Of a DNA stretch of 64,000 nt, positions 45,192 through 54,806 are shown piece after piece (the stretch's first letter is position 1; each line of letters opens with the position of its first letter). Under the pieces are notes generated by a model that ran no database searches, was not told the DNA's origin, and saw nothing but the letters and a program-made list of their open reading frames with translations. The stretch covers positions 5,263,501 to 5,327,500 of the forward strand of contig NZ_CP030850.1 in assembly GCF_003325355.1 (NCBI RefSeq), read 5' to 3'. Source of the stretch: Runella rosea. GTDB lineage: Bacteria > Bacteroidota > Bacteroidia > Cytophagales > Spirosomataceae. Both the position numbers and the translations under genes were made by a program.

Positions 45192-46667
45192 TTACTTCTT
45201 TGCTTCAAATTTGGGGTCTACAAACTCCCATTCCTGCAAGTGTGACGGGCGGTGTTCGCGTTTAACGATGGCGTCAAATTGCGGAATAAGTTCAGGATGC
45301 TGGGCCGCCACGTTGGTTTGTTCGCTTTCATCGGTTGCCAAATCGTATACTTCCCACACGGCGTTAGGGTTGGTCTTCATGTTGCGTTTTACACCTTTCC
45401 AGTTGCCGATTCGGATGGCTAGTTGACCACCGTTTTCGGGGAATTCAAAATATAGGAAGTCGTGTTTTTTTTGCGTTCCCTTCTTGAGCAATGTAGGTAA
45501 AAACGAAATACCGTCGGTGGCGGTGGCGGGTTTGATACCGACCAATTCGGCGCAGGTGGCGAGTACGTCGTATTGCGCTGATATGTGGTCGGTGGTCTGG
45601 CCTGCTTTGATTTTATTTTTCCAATACGCAATCATCGGCATTCGGATACCACCTTCGTACACGTCTCTTTTTACTCCGCGCAGGTTACCGTTACTTGCAA
45701 AAAAACGGGTATCTACGGCTTTATCAAACGTAGCACCGTTGTCGCTTGAGAACATGATGATGGTATTCTCTTCCAAACCAGATTTTTTCAGTAAGTCCCA
45801 AATAATACCCACTTGTTTGTCCAAATACGAGATCATTGCCGCATAAGTTGCATACTGATAACGCGTTGATGCATAGCCGTGTTGGCCGCGATAGGGTTTG
45901 TCTTCAAATTGCCCAATGTACTCCTTTACCGCCTCGGCGGGTGCCTGCAACGAAAGGTGCGGCAGTGTGTAAGGCAGGTATAAAAAGAAAGGTTTGTTCT
46001 TGTTTTCGGTGATGAAGGCGCTTGCCTGCTCGGTCATTTTGTCAATCGCGTATTCCTTTCCAGTGTAGTACTCATAGTTTTCATCGCCTTCAGCCATGGG
46101 TTTATGAACCCGGATAAATGAATTGTTCAACGGCACTTTCTCTCCATTTTTCCAAAGGTGAGTGGGATAAAAGTTGTGAGATTGTTTCTGACAAAGTAAG
46201 CCGTAAAAAAAATCAAAGCCCTGTTGATTAGGATTGCCAGTGGTATTGGCCATCCCCATGCCCCATTTTCCCACGGCACCCGTTTTGTAGCCTGCCTGTT
46301 GAAAGAGGTGTCCCAGCGTAAAAGCTCCTTCGTTGAGGGGCATTTGCCCGCCTTCTTTATCGTCTTCAAAACCGCCCAGTTCGTAATTTCCGCGAATATA
46401 CGTATGTCCAGTATGACGCCCCGTCATGAGACCGCAGCGGGAGGGTGCACAAACGGGAGCGGATGAATAATGTTGGGTAAAACGCATCCCCCCCGCTGCC
46501 AAGCGGTCGAGGTTGGGTGTTTTAATCTTTTTTTGCCCATAACAGCCTAGTTCACCATATCCCAAATCGTCGGCAAAGATGTAGATGACATTGGGCTTGG
46601 GGCTTGATTTTTGGGCAAAGAGTAAAGCAGAAAATAAAAATATGGGCAGGAATAGGAGTCGTTGCAT
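45192..46667 (-). CDS. S1-type sulfatase
   Basis: A 491-residue secreted sulfatase (signal peptide 1-18, LLFAQ). FADDLGYGEL carries the metal acids; Cys73 in CAPSR is the formylglycine site; GKWGMG and SSDNGATF are in place. It differs enough from its neighbour (CAPSR against CSASR) to expect a different regiospecificity. It is the first gene after the SusD terminator-like hairpin and is read together with the downstream sulfatase. Confidence 0.93.
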   Translation of the reverse strand: MQRLLFLPIFLFSALLFAQKSSPKPNVIYIFADDLGYGELGCYGQKKIKTPNLDRLAAGGMRFTQHYSSAPVCAPSRCGLMTGRHTGHTYIRGNYELGGFEDDKEGGQMPLNEGAFTLGHLFQQAGYKTGAVGKWGMGMANTTGNPNQQGFDFFYGLLCQKQSHNFYPTHLWKNGEKVPLNNSFIRVHKPMAEGDENYEYYTGKEYAIDKMTEQASAFITENKNKPFFLYLPYTLPHLSLQAPAEAVKEYIGQFEDKPYRGQHGYASTRYQYATYAAMISYLDKQVGIIWDLLKKSGLEENTIIMFSSDNGATFDKAVDTRFFASNGNLRGVKRDVYEGGIRMPMIAYWKNKIKAGQTTDHISAQYDVLATCAELVGIKPATATDGISFLPTLLKKGTQKKHDFLYFEFPENGGQLAIRIGNWKGVKRNMKTNPNAVWEVYDLATDESEQTNVAAQHPELIPQFDAIVKREHRPSHLQEWEFVDPKFEAKK

Positions 46668-46682
46668 AATGATATTTTAGTT

Positions 46683-46721
46683 TAACCGCGGGGGTAAGTA
46701 TGTTCTTACCCCCGACGGTTA
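46683..46721 (-). terminator. Hairpin between susD and the sulfatase pair
   Basis: A two-part stem: taaccg / cggtta outside and gggggtaag / cttaccccc inside with loop tatgtt. A T tract is lacking on the minus strand. It probably attenuates transcription into the sulfatases or protects the 3' end of the highly expressed susCD mRNA. Confidence 0.6.
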
Positions 46722-46765
46722 TAAAACAAAAATGGGTGGAGATACTACTTTTTGTTGTGCTAAAA

Positions 46766-48337
46766 TTACCAACCTGCGTTTTGGGTCAGCTCTGGATTTA
46801 GTTCACGCTCTTTTTGTGGAATGGGCCACAAATAATGTTTGGCGGGGTCAAAAACCCGTGTAAAAGACGCAATCTGAATGGTCTTCAGCTGGGCACCGTC
46901 TACGTAAGTCATGCCGTATACATCGCCGACCATCACTTTCTCAGCGATTTTCCAACGACGAATATCGTACAGCCGCAGCCCTTCAAAGGCCAATTCTAAC
47001 GTACGCTCTTTACGTACTGCTTCGCGAAGTTGCGCTTGAGTAAGGCCCGTTTCTAACGCTGGAAGTTTGACATCCGCACGTTGACGAACTTGGTTGATGG
47101 CATCGTATACGCTCGCATCGATTTGATTTAGCTCGATTTTCGCTTCGGCGTAGGTCAACAAAACTTCGGCGTAGCGGAGCAGAATAAGATTGATGCCGCA
47201 ATTGCCACCCGTGGCCAAATCTTCTTTGTTGATGTATTTTTTCAACACAAATCCCGTTGAGGTAGCCAAATAGGTGTTGCCAACGGCGTCGGCGGTGCCG
47301 CTTGTGGGGCGGGAGTCGAATTTTTTACCGTCGGGAAGGTCATCGCCAACCACAAAAATAGAAGCGCGCAGGCGCGGGTCACGGTTGGCATAAGGGTTTT
47401 TGGGGTCAAAGCCGCTTGTTGGGTCGGTGATTTCTTTGCCGTTGGCCATCGGATACGCATCTACGAGCGCTTTTGTGGGCACGTAGGTGTTGTTGGCAGT
47501 GCGTTGGCTGTAAGGTCCCATGTTGGCAAACACGTTGTTGGAATAGGTATCCTTGATGAATTGTTTGTCCAAAATCACCTCCGAATTGTTTTCGGCCGCG
47601 TACGAAAATAAATTGGCATAGCTCGGATAAATCGAGTAGGTTTTGGATTCAATGACGGCTTTGGCGGCATCGGCCGCTTCCTGATAGCGCCCTGCGTATA
47701 AGGCAGCGCGGGCTTTGAGGGCAAGGGCAGCACCTTTAGTTACGCGTCCTTTTTCGGTCTGAACGGCGGGCAAATCGTTGGCAGCTTCGGTGAGTTCTTT
47801 CAGCACAAAATCCCAAATTTGGGCCGAGGGCGTCCGTTTTAATGCCCGACCTTCATCAATGCCAATGCTTGTAGTGACCAATGGCACATCCCCAAACATC
47901 GCCACCAATTTAATGTATTGATAGGCGCGCAGGGTGCGTGCTTCGCCTTTTAGGCGGGCAATAAAAGCGGTGTTTGTCGTTTCGACGGTACCAATGTTTC
48001 CCAAAAAATCATTGGCCAAGCGGATGCCTCGGTAAGCACTTGTCCACTCGGTTTGGGGGCGAGAGTTGAGGGCGTCGTGGATGCCCTTTTCAATGTTGGA
48101 TTCCACCTGAAATACCTGATTTACGTGGGCAATATCGGTGACACCGTCAATGGCAAAAATGTTGACTCCGTCCAATGAGGGGTATAAACCATTGGAAGCC
48201 AGCGTAGCATCTTTTTCGGTTTTCCAAAAAATATCGGATGATATACGGTCATTGGGGACTGTTTCAAGCAGGTCTTTTTCGCAGCTGGTAAGCAACCCAA
48301 TGGTTAAAAGAGCTGGAAGGATATGTTTGATATTCAT
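46766..48337 (-). CDS. susD: SusD/RagB-family substrate-binding lipoprotein
   Basis: A 523-residue surface lipoprotein (lipobox LLTSC, Cys19). It has the TPR-rich N-terminal half (EGRTLRAYQYIKLVAMFGDVPL-like region near 125-145) and the conserved LRYAEVLLTYAEAK block (near 380) and ELAFEGLRLYDIRRW (near 470). It forms a lid over the SusC channel. The ATG at 48337 begins MNIKHILPAL; the longer frame to 48484 lies inside susC and is not coding. It is the partner of the gene 56 bp upstream. Confidence 0.94.
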   Translation of the reverse strand: MNIKHILPALLTIGLLTSCEKDLLETVPNDRISSDIFWKTEKDATLASNGLYPSLDGVNIFAIDGVTDIAHVNQVFQVESNIEKGIHDALNSRPQTEWTSAYRGIRLANDFLGNIGTVETTNTAFIARLKGEARTLRAYQYIKLVAMFGDVPLVTTSIGIDEGRALKRTPSAQIWDFVLKELTEAANDLPAVQTEKGRVTKGAALALKARAALYAGRYQEAADAAKAVIESKTYSIYPSYANLFSYAAENNSEVILDKQFIKDTYSNNVFANMGPYSQRTANNTYVPTKALVDAYPMANGKEITDPTSGFDPKNPYANRDPRLRASIFVVGDDLPDGKKFDSRPTSGTADAVGNTYLATSTGFVLKKYINKEDLATGGNCGINLILLRYAEVLLTYAEAKIELNQIDASVYDAINQVRQRADVKLPALETGLTQAQLREAVRKERTLELAFEGLRLYDIRRWKIAEKVMVGDVYGMTYVDGAQLKTIQIASFTRVFDPAKHYLWPIPQKERELNPELTQNAGW

Positions 48338-48393
48338 TGTTTTAAGACAGTTTGAGTTTTTGATGAATGTTTGGAAGGTAAATCCAAACAAGC

Positions 48394-51300
48394 TTAAAAT
48401 TGGACATTCAATCCGATGGTTGTCAACGAGGTTTGTGGATAATACGTGGCCCGTCCTGACTCGGCTTCGGGGTCGAGATTCCATTCGTTCAGCTTAGAGA
48501 ATGTCAGCAGGTTGGTGCCGCTCACGTAAACCGTGGCGCGGTTGGCTTTGACTTTTTCCAGAATTCCCTTTGGCAGACTGTACGACAACTGAATGGTTTT
48601 GAGGCGGAAATATGACCCGTCAATAATCATTCGGTCGGAGGTAGATACATTGCGTAAATCCAACTTTACAGGACGAGGAAAACGGGCGTTGGGGTTTTCG
48701 GGGGTCCAGTAATTATCAGTATATATTTTATGCGTAAAGCCTTCGTAATTTCCCATTTCGGCCAAGGCCCCCGCTAAACGGGTATCAACATCGGCGGCAC
48801 CCTGCCATTGGGTAAAGAGGTTGAAATTTTTGTAGCTGAAATTGGTATTTAGCCCAAAAGTATAACGAGGAAAGGTGAGTCCGATGAAGGTCATATCGTC
48901 GCTGTTGATTTTTCCATCATTGTTCAAATCTACGTATTTAACATCGCCTGGTTTGGCATTTGATACGATGGTGGGATAGGCCTTGATTTCATCGGTTGTT
49001 TGAAACAAACCGTCGGTTTTATAACCCCAATGGGCATTGTAAGGCAGACCTTCTTTAATGATGTAGCGGGGGTCGATGTCGGAGCCCGAAATATAAGGGC
49101 CAGTTTTGGCGAGGTCAATCACCTTGTTTTCGTTTTGGGCAAAGTTCAGCCCGAAATCATACGCAAAACCGCTTTTGGTTTTATTGCGGAAATTAAGTCC
49201 TAATTCAATGCCTTTGTTGCCTACTTTACCCGCGTTTTGCGGCGGTGCGTTCAATCCTACAGTTGTTGGAATGGGTAGGTTGAGTAAGATTCCGTCCGTA
49301 AGTTTGTCGTAATAATCAAATGTAAAACTCAGGCGATTGCTCCAAAGTTGCGCATCCAAGCCGATGTCGGTTTGCGTGGTGGTTTCCCAAGTGAGGCCAG
49401 GGTTGGCCAGATTGGATTGGACGTAGCCCTGAACCACACTGCCGCCAAAGGTGTACGTAGAGGAATTGAGGGTTTGGAAATAGCTGTAAAGACCCACGGC
49501 TTGGTTTCCTGTTTTTCCCCACGAGCCGCGTAGTTTCAACTCACTGACGATGTTTTTAAAGGCATCGAAGAATTTTTCTTCAGATATTCGCCAACCTGCT
49601 GAAAATGAGGGAAAAAAGCTGTACACTTTGTCGCCAGTGAAGCGAGATGAGCCGTCGTAACGGGCGTTGGCTTCAAAGAGGTACTTGTCGGCAAAGGCGT
49701 AATTGGCGCGTCCGAAAAACGAGCGCAGGCCCCACTGTGAGTCACTGCCGCCGTTGTTTTTATTGTTGTCTGAACCTGCCCCGATGGATTGAACATCGTT
49801 GTTATAAAAATCTTCGCGGTAGGCATTGATGATGTTGTATTTGTTCTGAATCTCGGAGTATCCAACGAGCGCTTTCACGTCATGTTGGCCAAAAGTATTA
49901 CTGTAACCCAACAAATTGTTGAGGGTAGTTTCGCGGATATTACTTCGGATTTCGGTTAAGCTACTCCGGGGAATGGTTTTTCTTACGAGCGAAGTATTGA
50001 AGTAATCGGTCACTGTGTACGCATTTGAGTAGTTTTTGTTTTGCTCAAAAGTATAACGAACGGCGTACTGCGTGCTGAATTTTAGGTTAGGAATAATCTC
50101 CCATTCGGCCTTGGCGCTACCAAAGAGATAGTCCTGAATGTTTTTGGAAAGTCCCGCGATTTCGGCGTACATCAACGGGTTATTGCCTTGGGCACTCAGG
50201 CCGTAGGTGCCGTTGGGGTATTTGGGAACGGCCCAAAGCGAACCGTGAAACATGGTATTAAAAACGTTGAATTCGCTGACGGGGGTTTGCCAGTTGTTGT
50301 TGCGGTAATTGATATCCATGCTCGCGTTTAAGCGGCTCGAAATTTTAAAATCGGTATTGGCGCGGATTTCTCGAATATCGCTGTCAAAATTGGGCGCAAT
50401 TCCTCCCTGCTTTTGATAACGTACCCCAACACGCCCTCTGAAAACATCGTTTCCGCCACTCACTGAGAGGTTGTGGTTCATCTGCGGCGCCGAGCGTAAA
50501 ACCGTGTTAAACCATGTGTTGGGCAAGGGGAATTTTAAGCGGTCGGTTGCGTTGACATATTCGTTGATCTGCGCTTCCGTAAATTTTGCGGCAGCCCCCG
50601 AATTGATGTAAGCGATATTTTGTAAACGCATATACGGCTCCAAATCCATCATTTCGGGTTTGTTGATGGCTTGCTGAATGGCATAATAACCGCTGTAATC
50701 CACGACAGCTTTGCCTGATTTGGCGCGTTTTGTGGTGACCAATACAACACCATTGGCCGCACGTGAACCGTAAATTGCGGTAGATGAGGCATCTTTTAAG
50801 ACTGAAATACTTTCAACATCGTCTAAGTTGATAGTGTTGAAGGGTTGTTCTATGCCGTCTACGATGAAAAGAGGGTCGTTGGAACTGAGTGTAGTGATAC
50901 CGCGTACCCGAACGGTGGCGCGGGAATTAGGCCCTGGTGAGCCGCCACGGTCCAAAATCGTTACACCGGGAGCAATTCCCTGCAAGGCTTGATTGGCATT
51001 GGACACTGGCCGGCGGGTGAGTTGCTCACTTTTTACTTCGGCAACCGCCCCCGTCAAGCTTGTTCTTTTTTGGGTTCCGTAACCTACCACCACTACTTCA
51101 CTCAGGGCTTTGGTGTCGGTGCCCAAGGTGACATCAATGGTGGTGCGATTGCCAACGGCGATTTCCTGGGGCAAATACCCTACGTAACTGAAAACCAAAA
51201 CGGCGTTGTTGTCTGGAACGCTGATTTGGTAGCTTCCGTTTCCGTCGGTTGTGGTTCCACGGTTGGTGCCTTTGAGAAGAATGCTCACGCCGGGTAGAGG

Positions 51301-51828
51301 CAAACCGCTTTCGTCGGCTACTTTTCCAGAAATTTTGATTTCCAAAGGAGCCGTAAGGCCGCCAGTGGGAATGGTAACGCGATTGAGAATTAAATTCAAA
51401 CTTGCTGATTCGTTTGAAGAGTTTCCTGGAGCAGTGATATTGAGCCGCTCTGGCGTTGTTTCGTTGGGCGCGGGGTTACTAGAGGTAGATTTAGCTTTTA
51501 AGCTGCGAATAATATAGGTATTGCGCACTTTTTTGTACGTCAACCCAGCGGGGCGCAGCGTACTTTCAAGCACCTCTTCGAGGTTTCCTGAAATGGTCTC
51601 TGTGGGAATGCTACGATTGGGGATTTCATCGGTTTTGTAAACGAAGTGAATCCCAAAACGGGTTTCGATGTCGCGAAGGGCATCTTTTAGTAACAGCGTT
51701 GGTTTTTGGTCGCTCTTACTCTGGTTTTGTCGGGTCGGAAAATTAGCGGCAAATACCTGAGCATTTGCAATGCTAAAAAATCCTGTTATTCCACCGATTA
51801 AAAAGGTTAATAGAATTTGTCTTAACAT
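48394..51828 (-). CDS. susC: SusC/RagA-family TonB-linked transporter with STN signalling domain
   Basis: An 1144-residue outer-membrane transporter. After the signal peptide (1-23) comes an STN domain (about 45-110, ALRDIETRFGIHFVYKTDEI), a 40-residue Ser/Pro/Asn-rich linker, a carboxypeptidase-regulatory-like domain (165-240, ISGKVADESGLPLPGVSILL), the SusC plug (VVVVGYGTQKRTSLTGAV near 245-262) and a large barrel. The STN domain is the part that contacts FecR anti-sigma factors, fitting the FecR gene 19 bp upstream. Substrate uptake thus probably signals to the ECF sigma factor. It imports an oligosaccharide with SusD. Confidence 0.95.
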   Translation of the reverse strand: MLRQILLTFLIGGITGFFSIANAQVFAANFPTRQNQSKSDQKPTLLLKDALRDIETRFGIHFVYKTDEIPNRSIPTETISGNLEEVLESTLRPAGLTYKKVRNTYIIRSLKAKSTSSNPAPNETTPERLNITAPGNSSNESASLNLILNRVTIPTGGLTAPLEIKISGKVADESGLPLPGVSILLKGTNRGTTTDGNGSYQISVPDNNAVLVFSYVGYLPQEIAVGNRTTIDVTLGTDTKALSEVVVVGYGTQKRTSLTGAVAEVKSEQLTRRPVSNANQALQGIAPGVTILDRGGSPGPNSRATVRVRGITTLSSNDPLFIVDGIEQPFNTINLDDVESISVLKDASSTAIYGSRAANGVVLVTTKRAKSGKAVVDYSGYYAIQQAINKPEMMDLEPYMRLQNIAYINSGAAAKFTEAQINEYVNATDRLKFPLPNTWFNTVLRSAPQMNHNLSVSGGNDVFRGRVGVRYQKQGGIAPNFDSDIREIRANTDFKISSRLNASMDINYRNNNWQTPVSEFNVFNTMFHGSLWAVPKYPNGTYGLSAQGNNPLMYAEIAGLSKNIQDYLFGSAKAEWEIIPNLKFSTQYAVRYTFEQNKNYSNAYTVTDYFNTSLVRKTIPRSSLTEIRSNIRETTLNNLLGYSNTFGQHDVKALVGYSEIQNKYNIINAYREDFYNNDVQSIGAGSDNNKNNGGSDSQWGLRSFFGRANYAFADKYLFEANARYDGSSRFTGDKVYSFFPSFSAGWRISEEKFFDAFKNIVSELKLRGSWGKTGNQAVGLYSYFQTLNSSTYTFGGSVVQGYVQSNLANPGLTWETTTQTDIGLDAQLWSNRLSFTFDYYDKLTDGILLNLPIPTTVGLNAPPQNAGKVGNKGIELGLNFRNKTKSGFAYDFGLNFAQNENKVIDLAKTGPYISGSDIDPRYIIKEGLPYNAHWGYKTDGLFQTTDEIKAYPTIVSNAKPGDVKYVDLNNDGKINSDDMTFIGLTFPRYTFGLNTNFSYKNFNLFTQWQGAADVDTRLAGALAEMGNYEGFTHKIYTDNYWTPENPNARFPRPVKLDLRNVSTSDRMIIDGSYFRLKTIQLSYSLPKGILEKVKANRATVYVSGTNLLTFSKLNEWNLDPEAESGRATYYPQTSLTTIGLNVQF

Positions 51829-51847
51829 AACACTGGAGGGGTTTGAT

Positions 51848-52864
51848 TTACTTAATGATTAGTTTATGATTTGTGATGACACAATTTGCTTTCAATAAAT
51901 CCGAGAGGATTTCACTGACTTCTTCGAGGCTTCCTGTCGGAATGGTTCCCGAAATTTTTTCATTGGCGAGGGATGGAGTTTCAAAAACTACCTCAATACC
52001 AAAGCTATCTTCGATACGCAGAGCTACGTCGCTCATTGCTTCGCCTTCCAGTAGCCAGACTTTTTCTTTCCAAGAACTATAGCGTTCTACAGGTACTTTA
52101 CGTTGGGCTAATTGCTTTGTTGAGTGGCTAAATTCAACCATCTCTCCAGGTTGCAATATGGCAGACTGTTTGGCTGATTTGATTTGTACCTTGCCCGATT
52201 GGAGCACCACTTTGGTCGTGTTTCTTCGGTCCGAAACATTGAATTCAGTGCCGAGCACATCTACCTCTAAGCCCTCAACATGAACTCGAAATTTGGTATG
52301 ATTGGCAGTGTGTTTTACCGAAAAGAAGGCCTCTCCTTTCAGCCACACTTCACGGACAGGCTGCTCGCTGAAATTCTGAGCAAAAGAAATGGAAGAATTT
52401 GCATTCAGGTTTACAACGGAGCCGTCGGGAAGCGTTACTTGGCGTGTTTGCCCAAAGGAGGTTGTATACTCGGTCGCTTGGTTCAAGTATTGCCAAAAAA
52501 CGATGGTTCCGAGCATCAAAATCACCGCCGCCGCGGCCATCCAGCGGGTACGGTTAAAGAAAGACTGACGAAGCGGAAGTATTGGGGTTTCTGAAACAAA
52601 GAGTGGTTGGCCGATGCTGCTTTCAAGGCGCTTTTTTAGAGCAATAACCTTCGTTTCTGCCAAGGTAGGTAGTTGGAAATGAAGTACTTCAATGAGTCGA
52701 CGAGCTTCCTCGATAGATGTTTGTTTTTCGGGATTTGTCGTTAAAAACTGTTCCCAAAACAAATTTGCTTCCTGCGAAGGATTCAACACCCATTGCTGAA
52801 AAAACTCATCTGATGCCAACTGATTGGCATCAAATAACTCATATTTATTCAGTGATTCCGACAT
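51848..52864 (-). CDS. FecR-family anti-sigma factor
   Basis: A 338-residue single-pass membrane protein: cytoplasmic N-terminal domain (1-105, Trp/Phe-rich helices), membrane segment about 112-125 (AAAAVILMLGTIVFW), periplasmic FecR domain (about 135-240, VTLPDGSVVNLNANSSI, VEGLEVDVLGTEFNV) and a C-terminal STN-like region (about 265-338, ISGTIPTGSLEEVSEIL) that mates with the SusC STN domain. It holds the upstream sigma factor inactive until signalled by SusC. Gaps: 69 bp to the sigma gene, 19 bp to susC. Confidence 0.94.
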   Translation of the reverse strand: MSESLNKYELFDANQLASDEFFQQWVLNPSQEANLFWEQFLTTNPEKQTSIEEARRLIEVLHFQLPTLAETKVIALKKRLESSIGQPLFVSETPILPLRQSFFNRTRWMAAAAVILMLGTIVFWQYLNQATEYTTSFGQTRQVTLPDGSVVNLNANSSISFAQNFSEQPVREVWLKGEAFFSVKHTANHTKFRVHVEGLEVDVLGTEFNVSDRRNTTKVVLQSGKVQIKSAKQSAILQPGEMVEFSHSTKQLAQRKVPVERYSSWKEKVWLLEGEAMSDVALRIEDSFGIEVVFETPSLANEKISGTIPTGSLEEVSEILSDLLKANCVITNHKLIIK

Positions 52865-52933
52865 GCTTCCTAGTGATGTATAATCAATAGAGAAAGCAAG
52901 GCGCCGGATTACCTCTTTATTTTTGTGATTTTT

Positions 52934-53542
52934 TTAAAAATTTTTGAACCCTACAATGAAAACCAAAAAAATGAAGTCAAAAACCCAGTTGTCACGAAGT
53001 TGAGAGAGGGCTTTGTAGATTAAATTGTATACGGAATGACGCGTTAAAGACATGAGTTCCGCAATTTCGTCGTAACTCAAATTGTCGTAAAAACGCAACA
53101 GTAACGCTTCTTGTTGGCGTTTGGGAAGCAATGCAATTTGTTGAGCAAGTTGGTGTTGCTGATGCCGGTCTATTTCCTGCGACACAATAAACAGTTCTGC
53201 CGATTCAACATATTCATGAAGGTATTCCTGATTTTCACTGAGTTCGGTATGGCGCGCTTGCCGGTTTAAATATTTTAAGAGCTTAGTTTTGAGCGATTTG
53301 AATAGATAAAACTGAATATTAGACGTTTCTACGTCGCTCAATGTAGCGCGGTAATTCCAAATATCTTCAAAAACATCATGAATAGCGTCTGTTAAGAGTT
53401 CTTCATCCTGGCAGTGGCGTTTACCAAATTTATAAAGTAGCTGAACATAGGCGTCGTACAATTCACCCAACGCGTAGCTGTCACCGGCTTTTAGCCGTGC
53501 CCATGCCGTAGCGGTTATTTTTGAGTGTTGTTCAGCGTGCAT
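52934..53542 (-). CDS. RNA polymerase ECF sigma factor
   Basis: A 202-residue sigma-70 family protein. Region 2 covers about 20-90 (LGELYDAYVQLLYKFGKRHC, DAIHDVFEDIWNY) and region 4 about 130-185 (LPKRQQEALLLRFYDNLSY, EIAELMSLTRHSVYNLIYKA). The hydrophobic end (FDFIFLVFIVGFKNF) is longer than usual and may touch the membrane. It is the first gene of the sigma-FecR-susC-susD-sulfatase line and likely drives that operon. Confidence 0.93.
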   Translation of the reverse strand: MHAEQHSKITATAWARLKAGDSYALGELYDAYVQLLYKFGKRHCQDEELLTDAIHDVFEDIWNYRATLSDVETSNIQFYLFKSLKTKLLKYLNRQARHTELSENQEYLHEYVESAELFIVSQEIDRHQQHQLAQQIALLPKRQQEALLLRFYDNLSYDEIAELMSLTRHSVYNLIYKALSQLRDNWVFDFIFLVFIVGFKNF

Positions 53543-53682
53543 CTTAGGACCAGCTTACGGATAATTATTCTATATCTTCGGAAACAAAAATAGAATATAT
53601 AAACAATAGATTAAATTAGTTTTTAAAAATTTTATAATATTGCTAAAAAAGTACAAAAAAATCTAAACAAATGGAAAATAAT

Positions 53683-53711
53683 AAGGCGGCCGCTTCGGGA
53701 GTGGCCGCCTT
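53683..53711 (-). terminator. Terminator of the Ppx-like gene
   Basis: A 9-bp perfect stem aaggcggcc / ggccgcctt with an 11-nt loop, followed on the minus strand by an AT-rich attatttt. It lies 24 bp after the stop codon of the gene at 53736. Confidence 0.75.
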
Positions 53712-53735
53712 GGGGGAATGAACGGATAAATACTT

Positions 53736-54761
53736 TTATTTCAAGCCCAATAAGAATCCGATGGTAAAGTTGGCATCCCAGTCAAAAACGAATTGCTTAC
53801 AACCCGTAGCATCGGCGATGGCCTTATAAATGTTGCCGCCTGCCTTGGCTTTGGCTTTGTCGAGTTTATAGGCTTCGGCGGGTTTCAAAACGGTATATCT
53901 TTCTTTGCCATTTCGTACTTCTTTGGCCAAGTCGTAAGGAACGCCCCCGATGATAAAACAGATTTCTCTTTTTGAGGAAGGGACTTGTTTTGCTTTAGCG
54001 CCCACTTCATCATAAACGACATCGTCACTTGTGCCTTTTTCGTAATATTTGGCTCCAGAAGCTTCTAAACTTTTAATCCCTGAGTCGGTCGTCCAAGCAA
54101 TTTTGGTGTTGCCCGAGCCGATGTCAGCGAAGAAACCACGACCGCTAAACGACGGTGGCAAGGCGCATTTGAGCCCCAAGGTTCCTTCTTGCTCCGCGGT
54201 TACGGTATTGACCATGTATCCCATATCTTTCAATACTTTGATAATTTTTTGGGTTACATCCGCTTTTACGGCTCCAGAGCTTACCACAAAGTGAATGTCT
54301 TTGCCGCTCACGCCGTGGTCAATCATATTACCGATATATTTCTTTAGACCCACCCGGATGTCGTAATCAGAGGCCATATTTTCGATAACCATGCTGTTGC
54401 CAAATTCCGCTTTTTCGAGCTTCCAGTTTTTGTCTTTGTCGATATTTACCACAAACGAATTGAAACCGCTGGCGCCCAATTCGACGACTCCTTTCAGTTT
54501 ACCGTCAACGGGCTCAGGAGCAGTGTACGAAAAAGCGGAGGTTTCCGAAGCAGCCGTTGATGATTCGCTGCTTGCGGTGTTGTCGTCAGAGGCCACATTT
54601 TCATTGGCGGCACTTGCGGGGCCTCCTTCGGGAGTTGTGGAGTTGATGGAGGTTTCATTTGTTGCTTTGTTGGGATCGGGTCCAAAGAAATAATACCCCG
54701 CCCCAAGCGCCCCTGCGATTAGCAGAATCAAGGCTATTTTTCCTGCTCCTGTAAGATTCAT
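53736..54761 (-). CDS. Membrane-anchored Ppx/GppA-like protein, function unknown
   Basis: A 341-residue protein with one N-terminal membrane segment (8-26) and a Ser/Thr/Asn/Ala-rich disordered stretch (30-85). From 90 on, the order of motifs follows the Ppx/GppA branch of the actin-like ATPase fold: VVELGASGFNSFVV (92-105, phosphate 1), FVVSSGAVKADVT (158-170), TAEQEGTLG (188-196) and FADIGSGNTKIAW (211-223, phosphate 2). The positive charges before the membrane segment predict that the ATPase-like domain is outside the cytoplasm, which would be very unusual for this fold. The gene is 45 bp downstream of a coiled-coil gene on the same strand. Family assignment is by motif order. Confidence 0.65.
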   Translation of the reverse strand: MNLTGAGKIALILLIAGALGAGYYFFGPDPNKATNETSINSTTPEGGPASAANENVASDDNTASSESSTAASETSAFSYTAPEPVDGKLKGVVELGASGFNSFVVNIDKDKNWKLEKAEFGNSMVIENMASDYDIRVGLKKYIGNMIDHGVSGKDIHFVVSSGAVKADVTQKIIKVLKDMGYMVNTVTAEQEGTLGLKCALPPSFSGRGFFADIGSGNTKIAWTTDSGIKSLEASGAKYYEKGTSDDVVYDEVGAKAKQVPSSKREICFIIGGVPYDLAKEVRNGKERYTVLKPAEAYKLDKAKAKAGGNIYKAIADATGCKQFVFDWDANFTIGFLLGLK

Positions 54762-54806
54762 AGTGTTTGATTGGTTTTGTTTTAGGTAAAAATAAGTGGT
54801 TAATGA

